DNA of 64,000 nucleotides from NCBI GenBank assembly GCA_017979445.1, contig CM030706.1:18958967-19022966 (forward strand), written 5' to 3'. The stretch comes from Akebia trifoliata. Its lineage: Eukaryota > Streptophyta > Magnoliopsida > Ranunculales > Lardizabalaceae. The translations under genes and the position numbers were made by a program. This document shows positions 43,001 through 49,699 of the stretch, in pieces (the stretch's first letter is position 1; each line of letters opens with the position of its first letter). A model generated the notes under the pieces. The model was not told the origin of the DNA and did not search any database. It saw nothing but the letters and a program-made list of their open reading frames with translations.

Positions 43001-43764
43001 AAAAAAATATATTAAAAGTTATGAAAAATATATATCTAATGAAAATTCATAAAAAGAAGTTATTATCATCAAATTTCATATTTTTACATTTATGAATCAC
43101 CAAATTCTATTATGTATCAAATCTCACATTCAAAAAACAAGTGTTGAATTTATTTTTCCTATGAAAAAAAAATGTGAAAAAATGGGAATAAAACGGCTTT
43201 TTTTTGTCACAAATGAAAAAGTCGCATTTTAATTGTTTTAACCATCAGAGATGCAAGACGCGTTTTTTTTTTCAAAAAATCACCATATTTTGTTACTATG
43301 CTTGTATTATCATTTCTATTTCTACTATTGTTTTTTAGTTGTAGTCTAATTGTCTTGAAGTCTTAAAACTCTCAAATGCTATATAAGATATTGTATCTTG
43401 ATCTTATGAGATTAAATCTCAGTTTCCCTTGTGAGCATACCTTCTAAAATTTGTTTCCTTCAATATTTATCTTCGCCTTTTCTATTGGCAGTCCCATTTT
43501 TTGCTAACTAGCCTGGAAAACAATATTATGCATTTCAAACACCCTGAACTTTGGTTGAGGAAACCTTTTTAAGTTATATATTTTCCATTTGTTTCAGGAT
43601 ATTTTGTGGTGGACACAGATTCTACCTCGGATAAACTCGTCTTCAACCGAACTGTCACACTACGAGATTCCTATTCAAGGCTGGAAATAAGTAGATTATT
43701 AGAGGTGAGATTCAGAAAGCATTTTATGGCCGTATTGAAGTTAGTGATTCTAACCAAGGCCTAA
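12961..43764 (+). CDS. Glutaminyl-tRNA synthetase, 18 exons (5'-partial in this window)
   Basis: Charges tRNA-Gln with glutamine in the cytosol (class I aminoacyl-tRNA synthetase). Joined exons: 12961-13022, 13145-13246, 13355-13450, 13820-13972, 14057-14112, 15411-15501, 15598-15684, 15838-16035, 16140-16238, 33913-34044, 34146-34282, 40831-40930, 41010-41105, 41934-42034, 42115-42217, 42325-42414, 42514-42643, 43598-43764. All junctions keep frame, giving about 666 residues against roughly 795 in plant GlnRS. Seen directly: the Lys-rich hinge, the class I site [15 protein letters not shown], the MSK loop (VMSKRK), and the C-terminal anticodon-binding beta-barrels ending [10 protein letters not shown]. 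The first exon needs one base from an upstream exon, and the N-terminal YqeY-like domain is not in the window. All splice sites are GT-AG except one GC-AG. A single-base slip near the end replaces the usual short tail with a longer one. Introns 9 and 11 are filled with retrotransposons. Identification is very secure; whether the locus is functional cannot be settled here. Confidence 0.93.
13145..13246 (+). CDS. GlnRS visible exon 2
   Basis: Thirty-four codons: [19 protein letters not shown], then a Lys/Arg-rich linker (RRKKEKPVK) that joins the N-terminal domain to the catalytic core in plant GlnRS. Acceptor GTTACAG, donor GTAGGG. Confidence 0.88.
13355..13450 (+). CDS. GlnRS visible exon 3
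   Basis: Thirty-two codons, an acidic linker ending [18 protein letters not shown] just before the catalytic domain. Acceptor TTTCTAG, donor GTATTT. Confidence 0.87.
13820..13972 (+). CDS. GlnRS visible exon 4 (HIGH motif)
   Basis: Fifty-one codons starting [15 protein letters not shown] and ending [15 protein letters not shown]. The class I ATP-binding HIGH tetrad is intact. Acceptor GATTATCAG, donor GTAATA. Confidence 0.92.
14057..14112 (+). CDS. GlnRS visible exon 5
   Basis: [19 protein letters not shown], Rossmann-fold core. The exon ends after two bases of an Arg codon that the next exon completes. Donor GTAAGC. Confidence 0.9.
14304..14424. mobile_element. Small MITE-like hairpin in GlnRS intron 5
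   Basis: The left arm 14304-14344 (ggagggattctattgccac ... aacgccaccc) is an imperfect inverted copy of the right arm 14382-14424 (ggggtggcattag ... ggcaatagaagttctct). About 40 bases per arm with a 37-base loop would fold into a long hairpin. No clear target duplication was fixed. Confidence 0.65.
14815..15190. repeat. Dispersed plant intron repeat, two related units
   Basis: gccttatcccacaaacttgg followed by gatcggatgaatt (14825) and catcttatcccaaaaatttg followed by atgtcag (14999). The first matches the CCTTATCCCACTAAGTGGGG-type motif common in plant introns and intergenic DNA. The rest of GlnRS intron 5 (14113-15410) shows no other structure beyond the hairpin. Confidence 0.5.
15411..15501 (+). 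CDS. GlnRS visible exon 6
   Basis: [20 protein letters not shown] followed by [10 protein letters not shown]. This contains the GlnRS/GluRS signature (R)YDDTNPE. Acceptor GGCTTCTAG, donor GTATGA. Confidence 0.92.
15598..15684 (+). CDS. GlnRS visible exon 7
   Basis: [20 protein letters not shown] then RGHAYVDHQ, the class I connecting region. Acceptor TTTGCAG, donor GTTGCT. Confidence 0.92.
15838..16035 (+). CDS. GlnRS visible exon 8 (GC donor)
   Basis: Sixty-six codons from [19 protein letters not shown] to [11 protein letters not shown]. The exon ends AAG followed by GCAAGT, a canonical GC-type donor, and the 104-base intron ends in CCAG. Joining to the next exon keeps the GlnRS frame. Confidence 0.92.
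16140..16238 (+). CDS. GlnRS visible exon 9
   Basis: [20 protein letters not shown] then [13 protein letters not shown], the glutamine/tRNA-acceptor pocket ([20 protein letters not shown]). Thirty-three codons. Donor GTATGT opens the 17.7 kb intron. Confidence 0.92.
16745..17110. other. GC-richer segment of unknown origin next to the Copia truncation
   Basis: Base composition here is visibly richer in G and C than the surrounding intron. An open frame of 94 codons (16723-17007, minus) shows no motif I know. On the minus strand it is followed by a poly(A) run (plus T run 16728-16740). It could be organelle-derived DNA or retroposed sequence; neither is proven. Confidence 0.35.
17112..20130 (-). 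pseudogene. Copia gag-pol pseudogene, 3'-truncated
   Basis: Antisense in GlnRS intron 9. In order on the minus strand: Gag N-terminus (start 20130; [20 protein letters not shown]), zinc knuckle [14 protein letters not shown] (near 19303), protease with the active triad in [14 protein letters not shown] (near 19040), GAG-pre-integrase [18 protein letters not shown] and integrase start (18347-18700), then the N-terminal reverse transcriptase ([45 protein letters not shown]) up to about 17155. The YVDD active site, RNase H and 3' LTR are missing. Each block is in a different frame or ends at a stop, so it cannot be expressed as one protein. Confidence 0.88.
20310..20321 (-). other. Copia primer-binding site (initiator tRNA-Met)
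   Basis: Minus strand reads TGGTATCAGAGC, complementary to the 3' end of plant initiator tRNA-Met, and directly abuts the LTR end ...TTTTAACA (plus TGTTAAAA at 20322). Confidence 0.85.
20322..20483 (-). mobile_element. Copia 5' LTR, portion 1 (split by a later insertion)
   Basis: Starts TGTTAAAATAC at 20322 on the plus strand, next to the PBS. It is interrupted at 20484 by the gypsy-like solo LTR and continues at 30509, ending near TATAACA at 30657. The inferred original length is about 310 bp with TGTTA/TAACA ends. Confidence 0.68.
23703..27366 (-). pseudogene. LINE ORF2: endonuclease, reverse transcriptase, zf-RVT (three lesions)
   Basis: Starts at 27366 with [20 protein letters not shown], the AP-endonuclease start. 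A one-base loss near 27253 shifts the frame to [20 protein letters not shown]; an in-frame TAG at 26996-26998 follows [11 protein letters not shown]; another one-base loss just before 26882 leads into an open frame of 1059 codons. In that frame: endonuclease ISDHCPI (residues 62-68); reverse transcriptase about 330-590 with [44 protein letters not shown] and the catalytic FADD at 525-528 (plus 25297-25308); zf-RVT-like CxxC region about 910-985 ([20 protein letters not shown]). Target-primed reverse transcription enzyme; dead as read because of the lesions in the endonuclease part. Confidence 0.9.
27356..30166 (-). CDS. LINE ORF1, Gag-like nucleic-acid-binding protein (936 aa)
   Basis: An uninterrupted frame from ATG at 30166. 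In plant L1-type LINEs, ORF1 protein binds the element RNA and goes with it to the target site. Residues about 235-340 ([48 protein letters not shown]) resemble the DUF4283 region typical of plant LINE ORF1, including the G-P-xHxW patch. The remaining 600 residues are polar and poorly conserved. I do not see a CCHC zinc knuckle, which many relatives have after DUF4283. The stop overlaps the ORF2 start by 11 bases (ATGACAATTAG). Intact over its whole length, so potentially translatable. Confidence 0.85.
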   Translation of the reverse strand: MMGEMVASTRKRTNYSLVGRAAIVQVDLKVFEIQRCWVKNNQAVRIVERRDKGGSELVLFAKERLWLVETLEEAKSWRTDRLFWKKSTTMGHCKMARGYVNEYGRFLKISEYSGQGWYPSLLIPEGDEGLGWDNLGEALSRGGAVDASPRRGEVVDSSLTGRRMNVFQKQSTPITEIGPLENFGAWRWAFICEMGEKSVCWEEVERVVNSIAPSPSKLALRPCGISRRIFVCHKRREFDVFKNLKQLKIQDVVVSLRGWYANCNSITESWTQVGTWIDIIGLPFHRWESKTFTLIGDLLGGLLEVKECTRSMADLTVASIKVRRRAIDIPRWVKIPARYVMVTVGIKLSEDRESGMEKMMSVISKDGVGITTQRVSETFNAPLVDSTVARTNLDGYKTALTDPMKGKTAVLECGSSKGTVSNVLCADLVETAGVYITNGALAEPRQQACQFLKSVQTKLSSAQALFETNRAIGPDSPRTFGPSGQHVHVDGQNVGSGSTLELDNTWREHALGAMDQTIGPGSPSMHGFEAQPVCDAELISRTDGPSCYETGQSSTQAGTEQAQIRNIQPVRRTDQMSTLDGSTHSKVWPQPILELIQTDGPSGYLDTGDKFIDTTEGISINGNTNESVRNGSLSHVFLEEELIQDMLKSDDFGTGDLAKEACQEVIAELTPTTEGVMARVQEEPRACSRLYIGGTQVEGFEESQQELADEWRCGEQGVLAQGGFLQLLQAVEGSNLRKDGCGSGELVFGGEHPNSVTEDVVQKVAESDTTPLVMVDGEESPRCWGRNNSKNQTVEVLADWIIRNLSEISWTAGLPKEGQAEGTGILFELALKKREEIGKCYDTVIREEEPLGEEQASIRDEMELILGTEVNQNETGQQGCLSRGQGAETVDENRVKNLRVRLVKEVQELCKSGAMVKAGPSLVLRSGRKLKFLNDN
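30509..30657 (-). mobile_element. Copia 5' LTR, portion 2
   Basis: Resumes with AGACG, the partner of AGACT at 20479-20483, and ends TATAACA, the mirror of the TGTTA start at 20322. The exact end is inferred. Confidence 0.5.
30658..31460. other. Intron 9 sequence, no firm feature
   Basis: A 74-codon frame at 30969-31193 has no recognised motif. It could be a leftover of LINE ORF1, because LINE endonuclease sequence follows on the same strand. Confidence 0.35.
31461..32540 (+). pseudogene. Decayed LINE (endonuclease and RT fragments), sense strand
   Basis: [23 protein letters not shown] (31461) matches the LINE endonuclease start, followed by [20 protein letters not shown]. From about 32215, [20 protein letters not shown], then [15 protein letters not shown] and [23 protein letters not shown] match RT blocks (xxALIPK..., ...VxGRQIxDxVLIANExVDS). 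Many stops and frameshifts. Unrelated in strand and age to the near-complete LINE at 23.6-30.3 kb. Confidence 0.65.
32960..33256 (-). repeat. tRNA-derived SINE-like sequence
   Basis: On the minus strand TAGCTAAGTTGG (plus 33235-33246) fits a pol III A box and GGTTCAAATCC (plus 33191-33201) a B box, about 33 bases apart. No acceptor stem can be paired, so it is not a tRNA gene. A second, decayed tRNA-like stretch in sense (ctgagtgggttaagtggta) is at 32985-33003. Confidence 0.5.
33913..34044 (+). CDS. GlnRS visible exon 10 (MSK loop)
   Basis: Forty-four codons beginning [20 protein letters not shown] and ending [13 protein letters not shown] is the GlnRS form of the KMSKS loop. Acceptor TTTTGCAG closes the giant intron 9; donor GTGTGT. 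Confidence 0.93.
34146..34282 (+). CDS. GlnRS visible exon 11
   Basis: [20 protein letters not shown] then [20 protein letters not shown]. It ends in phase 2 before the 6.5 kb intron. The GWDDPR signature is intact. Confidence 0.92.
34283..35747. other. GlnRS intron 11, left part
   Basis: AT-rich intron with no recognised element. A short minus frame at 34725-34928 shows no motif. Confidence 0.5.
35748..40281. mobile_element. Gypsy-like LTR of about 4.5 kb in GlnRS intron 11
   Basis: Begins TGTCACACCCCCAAATCC at 35748 and ends GGGGTTATCACA at 40281. The interior has the block order of the LTRs at 20.5, 51.6 and 58.2 kb (gtgagcgacaaagtc-gcccaac near 36390, atgcctatcaggcgtac near 37100, cttcccagacttcattgg near 37200), but overall similarity is low. 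The flanks ATTCT and ACTCT could be a 5-bp TSD with one mismatch. Alternatively ACTCTACCCCC after the end is the reversed polypurine tract of a truncated element. No coding sequence inside. Confidence 0.65.
40282..40830. other. GlnRS intron 11, right part
   Basis: Contains a direct repeat of aatacccctycaactttat (40306 and 40362) and ordinary intron sequence up to the acceptor ATTATACAG. A 92-codon minus frame (40319-40597) has no motif. Confidence 0.5.
40831..40930 (+). CDS. GlnRS visible exon 12
   Basis: (S)[19 protein letters not shown] then [14 protein letters not shown], the start of the anticodon-binding barrel. Acceptor ATTATACAG, donor GTATTT. Confidence 0.91.
41010..41105 (+). CDS. 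GlnRS visible exon 13
   Basis: [20 protein letters not shown] then [12 protein letters not shown], 32 codons of the anticodon-binding domain. Acceptor TTTTGAAG, donor GTTTGC. Confidence 0.9.
41106..41933. repeat. GlnRS intron 13 with hAT-like repeat sequence
   Basis: 41215-41345 has the run agggctgcaacttgggtggg, ccaaacccgaacccgacc and gggttgggttcgggcatg. Such alternating cccgaaccc/gggttcggg blocks after AGGGCTGCAA are typical of non-autonomous hAT elements in plants. The matching right end was not found, although cccaacccgaccaac recurs at 41606-41620. Confidence 0.4.
41934..42034 (+). CDS. GlnRS visible exon 14
   Basis: [20 protein letters not shown] then [14 protein letters not shown]. Acceptor CTTGTTAG, donor GTTTGT, ends in phase 2. 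This is one of the most conserved parts of the C-terminal domain. Confidence 0.92.
42115..42217 (+). CDS. GlnRS visible exon 15
   Basis: [20 protein letters not shown] then [14 protein letters not shown]. Acceptor ATGCAG, donor GTTTTT. Confidence 0.9.
42325..42414 (+). CDS. GlnRS visible exon 16
   Basis: [20 protein letters not shown] then [10 protein letters not shown], 30 codons. Acceptor CAATGTAG, donor GTTGGT. Confidence 0.91.
42514..42643 (+). CDS. GlnRS visible exon 17
   Basis: [20 protein letters not shown] then [20 protein letters not shown]. It ends within a Gly codon at donor GTAGAT. Reading through the donor gives an early stop, so splicing is needed. Confidence 0.9.
42644..43597. 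repeat. GlnRS intron 17 with dispersed repeat
   Basis: 42885-43290 (ccatagtcacaaagttagag, ggcaaggaaaaacttc, gggaaagaaaacgag, gatgcaagacgcgttt) resembles 5170-5700 and the start of a piece at 48828-48905. An A run lies at 42840-42857. Confidence 0.5.
43598..43764 (+). CDS. GlnRS terminal exon with altered C-terminus
   Basis: (G)[19 protein letters not shown] then TLRDSY, the normal end of GlnRS. After DSY the frame reads [13 protein letters not shown] and continues to TAA at 43762-43764, about 28 residues past DSY. Plant GlnRS normally stops four or five residues after DSY. The bases fit loss of one A in a short A run just after TATTCA. The extra tail is probably tolerated, because the last fold strand (VTLRDSY) is intact. 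Confidence 0.8.
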
Positions 43765-45855
43765 ATGTCATATAGAAATTATTTTTTCTTTTTTGTTGGA
43801 GGATCACTTGGAGGTTAATGGCTACTGTAGGTGAATGACCGAGAAGAGTTGAAATACATACAGAATATAGGGATACTTTGCACTAAGTTTGTACATTTTA
43901 TTATATTATTAATTATTAATAGTACAGTATGTATTTGGGAGTTAATAGTAAAAGGGGGAGACTTGATATCTCAAATATAATTTGAATTTGTGAAAGATGG
44001 TGCACTCACGCTTACTATTATTATGATTTTGTTGCATGAGTGGACTGAATATTAGAATCAGGTATAACTATGGGGGTACGTCATGTATTCAAAAGTAGAC
44101 ACAAGAAGTTTTCATTTGTTACAGACCAAAGACAATGTCACTAAGAAAGCTTCTGCGAGACCATATGGTTTTGATGTATATAGATTTAAAGCATGTTTTT
44201 CTTACCTTATTGAACCAAGTTTATTAACGTATTTGTTGATTTTTATTTATCAAAGTGATTTGAGTTGGAAAGAAATCTTTCTTTAGTCCTCCGTCTGCTG
44301 TCCTGGTCGAGTTTCTTATGGATTTTTCTATCTTTTTGGTTTCGTAACTAAGATTAAGATATTGGTTTATTTATACCGTATTATATATATATAGAGAGAG
44401 TTTCTTATGGTTCTTGGATGATTATAATATAAATTTGTTTTTAGACAATAGAACTAAAAAAAACCTTCAAATAATACATACATCTATGTCAACTAAGGTC
44501 AAGTATCAATAATAGGAAAAAAAAAACCCACCCAAATTATAGTTTAAGCTCTTTGGATTTCAAATCTCAATGGGATTAGACGAAGAGTTCAGAAACATAA
44601 ATTCTTTATGAAACTCTATTTAAATGCCAATTCAGGTCCAATAAAAAATCATGATCTGTGGCTCGTGGATACAAGCTAGCAACGTGGGATTAAAGTTCGG
44701 GTCTACAATTGAGCTAGGTATTAAAATTTGACATATTTGCATGAAATACATCTAAATATTTCTATTTCTATGAGAATTGATACGAAAGTTAATTTACAAT
44801 TTCTTTTTTACATATATCTCAATGAAACTAATATTTATTTTGCAAAATATTTCCAACAAAAATAATCAAATTTTAGATGTTAAAATACGATATTTTGGTA
44901 GAAATATTTCGTTTAAAATAAATTTTTTGACCTAAATATTCTTTATTAAAAGTTATCCTAATAAAATTTATAAATTACAAGTAAAAATGACTAGTTTACA
45001 TATAGTAGTAATAATCTTTGTCTTTAATATTATAATTAGAGTAGGTGTTTGTTGATATCAAAGCTAGAAGAAACAAAATGCCCCCCCCCCCCCCCCCCCC
45101 CCCCCCCCAAACCCCAACCCCAACTTTTTGATGACTATTAGATATACCTGTATTTTGAAACTGATGACATGCCTCCCTTGACCTCAATCTTTTCAATGGA
45201 CTAATGAGAAAAGATTCAGATGCCCTCATCTTCAATCGTAGGGGGGGAAAAAAAAGCTTTTGCTTCTCTTATCAAAATCAGTCATCTTCGACCTATTTGG
45301 GCAAAATGTTTAACCTTCATCTTCTACCTTCAAACCTCAAGAAAAGATATATGATAAAACGATGGACTTGGGGGTAGAAAAAAATTAGGATTTTTAGCAA
45401 TGGGCCAATGATGGGTTAGGTGCAAGATTAAATAGATTCGTTGAAGAGCTTGAAGATTAGTGGTTTTTGGAAAGAACAATAAAACATAATTTTTGGGAAA
45501 GAAGAAAATAATGTAATTTTTTTTTGTAAACCTTTTATAAAGACTGTTTTACCCTTTTTAAAATGTTATTCTTTTTTATAAACAAAAATGTCCTTGTGAA
45601 AAAAGGAGTTTACTTGTGAATGCTTGGATAACGATATTTTTCAACTTTTAAAATTAATTAATTTTTTATTTTATTTTTATCAAATAAGATAAAATGAGAG
45701 GATAAAATAGTAAAATAACATCTGAACTTTAACACCATTTGTGAAAGGGGAGGTAAGAGCAATTGTCAAAATGTTAGAGGGTTAGCATGAAATTATGTCA
45801 AATCACAGGGGGTCTAAGTGTAATTTACCCAAGAAAATATTAAAGATGAGGACAT
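43765..45855. other. 3' flank of GlnRS, AT-rich, no gene
   Basis: The GlnRS 3' UTR should begin here; no strong poly(A) signal was chosen among many AT-rich candidates. The region includes a (TA)n(GA)n tract near 44385-44400 and a poly(C) tract at 45081-45108. The frame at 44083-44286 has no motif. Confidence 0.5.
45081..45108. repeat. Poly(C) tract, 28 bases
   Basis: Twenty-eight consecutive C, followed by aaaccccaaccccaac. Such a G/C homopolymer is rare in AT-rich plant DNA and its true length may be misassembled. Confidence 0.95.
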
Positions 45856-46641
45856 TTAGGGTATGTTTGATTGCACATGGAAAATAGGGTGGAAAATTAA
45901 TTTCCATGGAAAATGATATTTTTCAAATGTTTGATTGCACATGGAAATGGAAATTCATTTTCCACCTCAATCAAAAAGTCCACCAAAACATGGATTTCAC
46001 TTTCCCACCCATATGAGTGGGAAAGTGAAATCCACCCATATTTTCCATCTTCAATTTTTTCACACTTATATCTTCTTCTTCACCACCACCACCACCATTA
46101 CACTAATTTCGCTATCGTCACCATCACCATCGTCGTTGCCTTCACCGTCGCTGTGACCGTCATCACCATCTCCGACCACATTTGCTCTCTCTCTCTCTCT
46201 CTCTCTTCTTCTCCTTCTTCATCCCTCACTTCCATCACCACCTCCACCACCTTGTTCTCCCCTCATCTTCTTCCTCATTTACCTCCGTCGCCATCGTCAC
46301 CGCAACCACCACCGTCACCACCGCTGCTATCACCACCACCGCCGCTATCATCACCACCTCCACCGCCACCACCACTGTCGCCACCGCCACCGCCACCACC
46401 ACCGTCGCCACCACCGCCACCGCCACTTATCTTCTTCCTCTCCCCCTTCTCTCATCTTTCTTTCTCCTCCTCCTCATCTCCTTCTTTTTCTTTTTTCTCA
46501 TTTAATTTTCCCATGATTTTATCCAAGTAAAATCAAACAATAGAATTTGATTTTCCAACCCTAACTATTTTCCATAACAATTTTTCCATGGATTTCAAAT
46601 TCCATGGAAAATCACTTTCCATGCAATCAAACATACCCTTA
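45856..46641. mobile_element. Tourist-like MITE, 780 bp, TSD TTA
   Basis: GGGTATGTTTGATTGCA at 45859 is mirrored at the right end by TGCAATCAAACATACCC ending 46638, and both ends are flanked by TTA (45856-45858, 46639-46641). A 3-bp TTA/TAA duplication with GGG(T)..GTTTG ends is characteristic of PIF/Harbinger-type MITEs. Further palindromic ttccatggaaa motifs lie inside each end. No transposase. Confidence 0.8.
46078..46440. repeat. Simple-sequence block inside the MITE
   Basis: (CAC)n near 46080-46098, (CT)n at 46185-46206, and a long imperfect (CCACCG/CCACCA)n run at about 46240-46430. The run produces long Ser/Pro and Val/Ala open frames on both strands that are by-products of the repeat. 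Confidence 0.85.
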
Positions 46642-47689
46642 GATCTTTTACCAATAGTGGTACCATGAAGATTGAAGTCAAGGGATGCATGTCATCAATT
46701 TTAAAATGTAGGGAGGTATTTCTAATATTCATCAAAAAGTGGGGGGCATGTCTAAATCTACCTTAATATTATTATTATGAAGGTCATTCTCCTCAAAACG
46801 AATAAAAATAAAATCAATCCCAACAACTTTACAAAGAAGTTAGATTTTAGTTTTGTAAAACTACAGAAATACCCTTTTACTATGTTATCTACAACTTCAC
46901 CTTAATTAATATTTTAAATTGTAAAAAGACCCTTATATTATATTAAATGATATAATATAATATAAAATTAGATTATGAATTTGTAATATTTAAAATAATT
47001 TTATAAAGTATTTAGGAATTTTTTTTAATTATGCATAAATCGTAATTTTGTAGGTACATGTGTTTGCTCATTCCACCTACTACTAACTAAGAAAAAACAA
47101 TCATGTGTAATATTACATTAGTATAAATAAATTTTAATTATGTATCTATCATATTATTTTAATTTATTCCAAGCGTGTTAGTGTGTTCATATAAGTATGC
47201 ACATACAATTGTCTATGTTCTAATTAGTTGGAAATATTAATAATTTATTCACACGTATATAAAAATAAAGAAAATAATGATGAATGATTATAATACTTAA
47301 TAGAGATATTTATAATGCAGCCCTTTCTTTTTTATTAAAAAGAACTTCCTAGGAGCTCTAACAACTCCAAGGGAACCTTATTTAATGAAGTTTTTTACCT
47401 ATCTAACCTTACTTCATCAAGTTTGTTACCAGTTTGTTAGCCAGCAAAGAGTGTGAATTTGTTAAGAAATTTCTCTGATAGGCTGATGAACCAATGACAT
47501 GATACCATCTGTAAAAAGCAAGTATGATTGGTTGGTAGAGAGAAAATGTAGGCAGAAAATTTCTAAACATGTGGCGTCATGCCATTGATTCATCAACTTA
47601 GCACAAAAATTTCTTAACAACAAATTCGTACTCACTTGTATACCTCGGAGTGAGGATTTACATCAGAAAATTCAAATTGACGTAGTTAA
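46642..47689. other. AT-rich, no feature recognised
   Basis: Very AT-rich between 46800 and 47300. No frame, repeat end or RNA gene is supported. Confidence 0.5.
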
Positions 47690-48612
47690 TTTGTTACTTA
47701 ACATACTTTTGGATCCTAACCACATCAATTTGTGGCATTCAAAAGCATGATCTGATTCCAAGGCTTATAAGGACGAAATTCTAAGAACTTCTAAAAAAAA
47801 GTTTTAATTGTAAATTTGGGAGTTTGGTAGCCATCCATAACTTCAATAAAGCTCAAGCAAGAATTTTTTTTTTTGAATATGAGTTTTCCATGAAATCTAG
47901 AAAGCTCCAGTGTTGGATTTCCAATTTGATAATCCATGTGGGCCCAACGACCCTTAGTAAGATTTCAAATCTTACTAAGTTAGTCATGCTAGCCTGATTC
48001 ATAAAGTAAGGTTTGTTCAGTAACAAACTTGATAAAGTAATGGAGTTTTTGGAATAAAATTACAGTAGGTAGGTCTGCTAGATAACTCTCTTTACTTAAT
48101 AATTTGTTGATTTAGCAAGTGATTTTCATATTAAGATGCATATAGTTAATGTTTTATTATTGAACATATTAAGGTAGTAAAATTTGCCTATAAGCACATG
48201 CATCCTCTTTGATTTTCTGAAGTTAAGGGGTAGAAGATGAAAGACAATAAAATTAGAAAAAACACTTTCCTTACTAAGTTAATATGGAAAGTTTCCTGAC
48301 CACATTACTCTGTGACATCCAAAAACATGATTCAATGGCACTAGGTTGTAGAGGAAGAAAGTCTAACAACTTTGAAAAAAAGTGTCATTTTTCAACCATT
48401 GAATTTTAGTTTTAAAGTTTTGGAGTTCGGTAGCCATGCAGTTTCAACACCTTTGATCAAGCTCTTTTTGTTTTGTTTTATTTTTCTAATTTGAGTTTTT
48501 CCCATGAAATTTAGAAGGTTGTGACGTTGGATTACAAATGTGGTAATCATGTGGGCCCAATGACCCTCAATATGATTTGAAATCTCACTAATTTAGTTAG
48601 GTTAGTCTGACT
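47690..48612. repeat. Diverged direct duplication of about 310 bp
   Basis: The segment 47695-47995 is repeated in the same orientation at about 48290-48612. Matching landmarks: gcattcaaaagcatgat / acatccaaaaacatgatt, ggtagccatccat / ggtagccatgcag, caagctctt-like block, gagttttccatgaaat, gtgggcccaacgaccct and tctcactaa-ttagt. The copies differ by many substitutions and small indels. Function unknown; perhaps ends of one old element. Confidence 0.65.
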
Positions 48613-49127
48613 CTAAATTTAAAAGTTGTCATCGAGAGTTGTTGCGAGATTAAATCCCAACCCCTTCTTCATATGGGGATAAAGGAGTGGAGCCTATTAT
48701 ATACATAAACTTGGTTCTATGTTGTTTTTTTTTAACAAGTGGAATATTGTCGATCTTTATTTTTTACACCTTATATGACTTGTTACATTTTTGATGACTG
48801 TGTTTTAATGACTTTTTAATCATTTCCATAGTCACCAAGTCGGGGTTTAGGAGTAAGTTAGCAAGGGGAAAATTCGATAAAATCGAGAAACATCGAAAAA
48901 CATCAAGTTTGAAATTAAAACTAGCTAGAATGATAAATCAAGAATTCCCATGTTGATATCATTTATGCATTCAACAAGTAATCATAGATTCACAACATAT
49001 TCATGCTAGAACCAAATTCATGTGGCTTATTGACCTTACGATTTTAGTAACTTTACTTGCACAAGGATTCTATATATTAAAGATCATTCCCAATATCATT
49101 AGAATTAGAAATATGCCCTTTAAGTTT
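48613..49127. other. Spacer before the outer LTR pair
   Basis: 48828-48905 starts like the dispersed repeat of GlnRS intron 17 (catagtcaccaagtc, gcaaggggaaaattcg). Nothing else recognised. Confidence 0.4.
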
Positions 49128-49569
49128 TAGTAGGAAACCTTGATGTATAGGAATCTTACTAAGAGAGGATCTTTAGGCTCTCTATCTCCATTTATATAAG
49201 TGGGTTAACACCTCATAATAGCAATAACAGTGAGAAACATACAAACTATATTCATAGGATTATGAAGATAGTGATATCCATCAATCACTAGAATCTTAGC
49301 TGATCCCAATAGAAAGGAAAGAGAAGGTGAGTCTAAAAATTGAAGAATTCATATTTTTGGGGTTTACGCACTTTTATTCGTTGGCACATGGATTGCTGAA
49401 TGGACACCTCCAGCACATATTATTGGATCAATGTTTTTGGTTTATGGCACAAGGTAAGTACCATAACTTTGATTTTTAGCAACATGAATAAGTTCTTGAG
49501 ATATATGCATGATTCTTGATCTATTGAGAATTATAGAATAATAGTTATGTGAATAAAATTTAAAATCTA
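49128..49569. mobile_element. Outer element, left LTR (about 440 bp)
   Basis: Colinear with 62693-63090: shared ttttagtaggaaacctt, tctccatttatataagtgg, acagtgagacac-gcaaacta, gatatccatcaatcacta, gggtttacgcactt, tatggcacaaggtaagta and the closing aaaatctaaca. It is followed by TGGTACCAGAGC at 49572, a primer-binding site for Met-type tRNA, which sets the + orientation. The left boundary is not sharply defined. Confidence 0.68.
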
Positions 49570-49571
49570 AC

Positions 49572-49583
49572 ATGTGGTACCAG
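49572..49583 (+). other. Primer-binding site of the outer element
   Basis: TGGTACCAGAGC lies two bases after the LTR end AACA and differs at one base from TGGTATCAGAGC, the usual initiator tRNA-Met complement. Confidence 0.65.
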
Positions 49584-49699
49584 AGCATTGATTTTTTGGA
49601 TCTCTAAATCTTGGATTAAAGACTATTCATGAATGATTGATGCAATATTTTGTTTGGACCTCTTTTAAAATCTTGTAGAATATTTAATTTGAATTTAAA

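Noticed and set aside
44083..44286. A 67-codon frame downstream of GlnRS
   Set aside because: No domain, no codon-use signal I can judge, and no splice context; treated as chance.
45913..46530. A 205-codon frame rich in Ser and Pro, like an extensin
   Set aside because: It starts inside the MITE end and is produced by the (CCACCG)n and (CT)n blocks. The opposite strand gives an equally long Val/Ala frame. No signal peptide or SPPPP-Tyr pattern with order.
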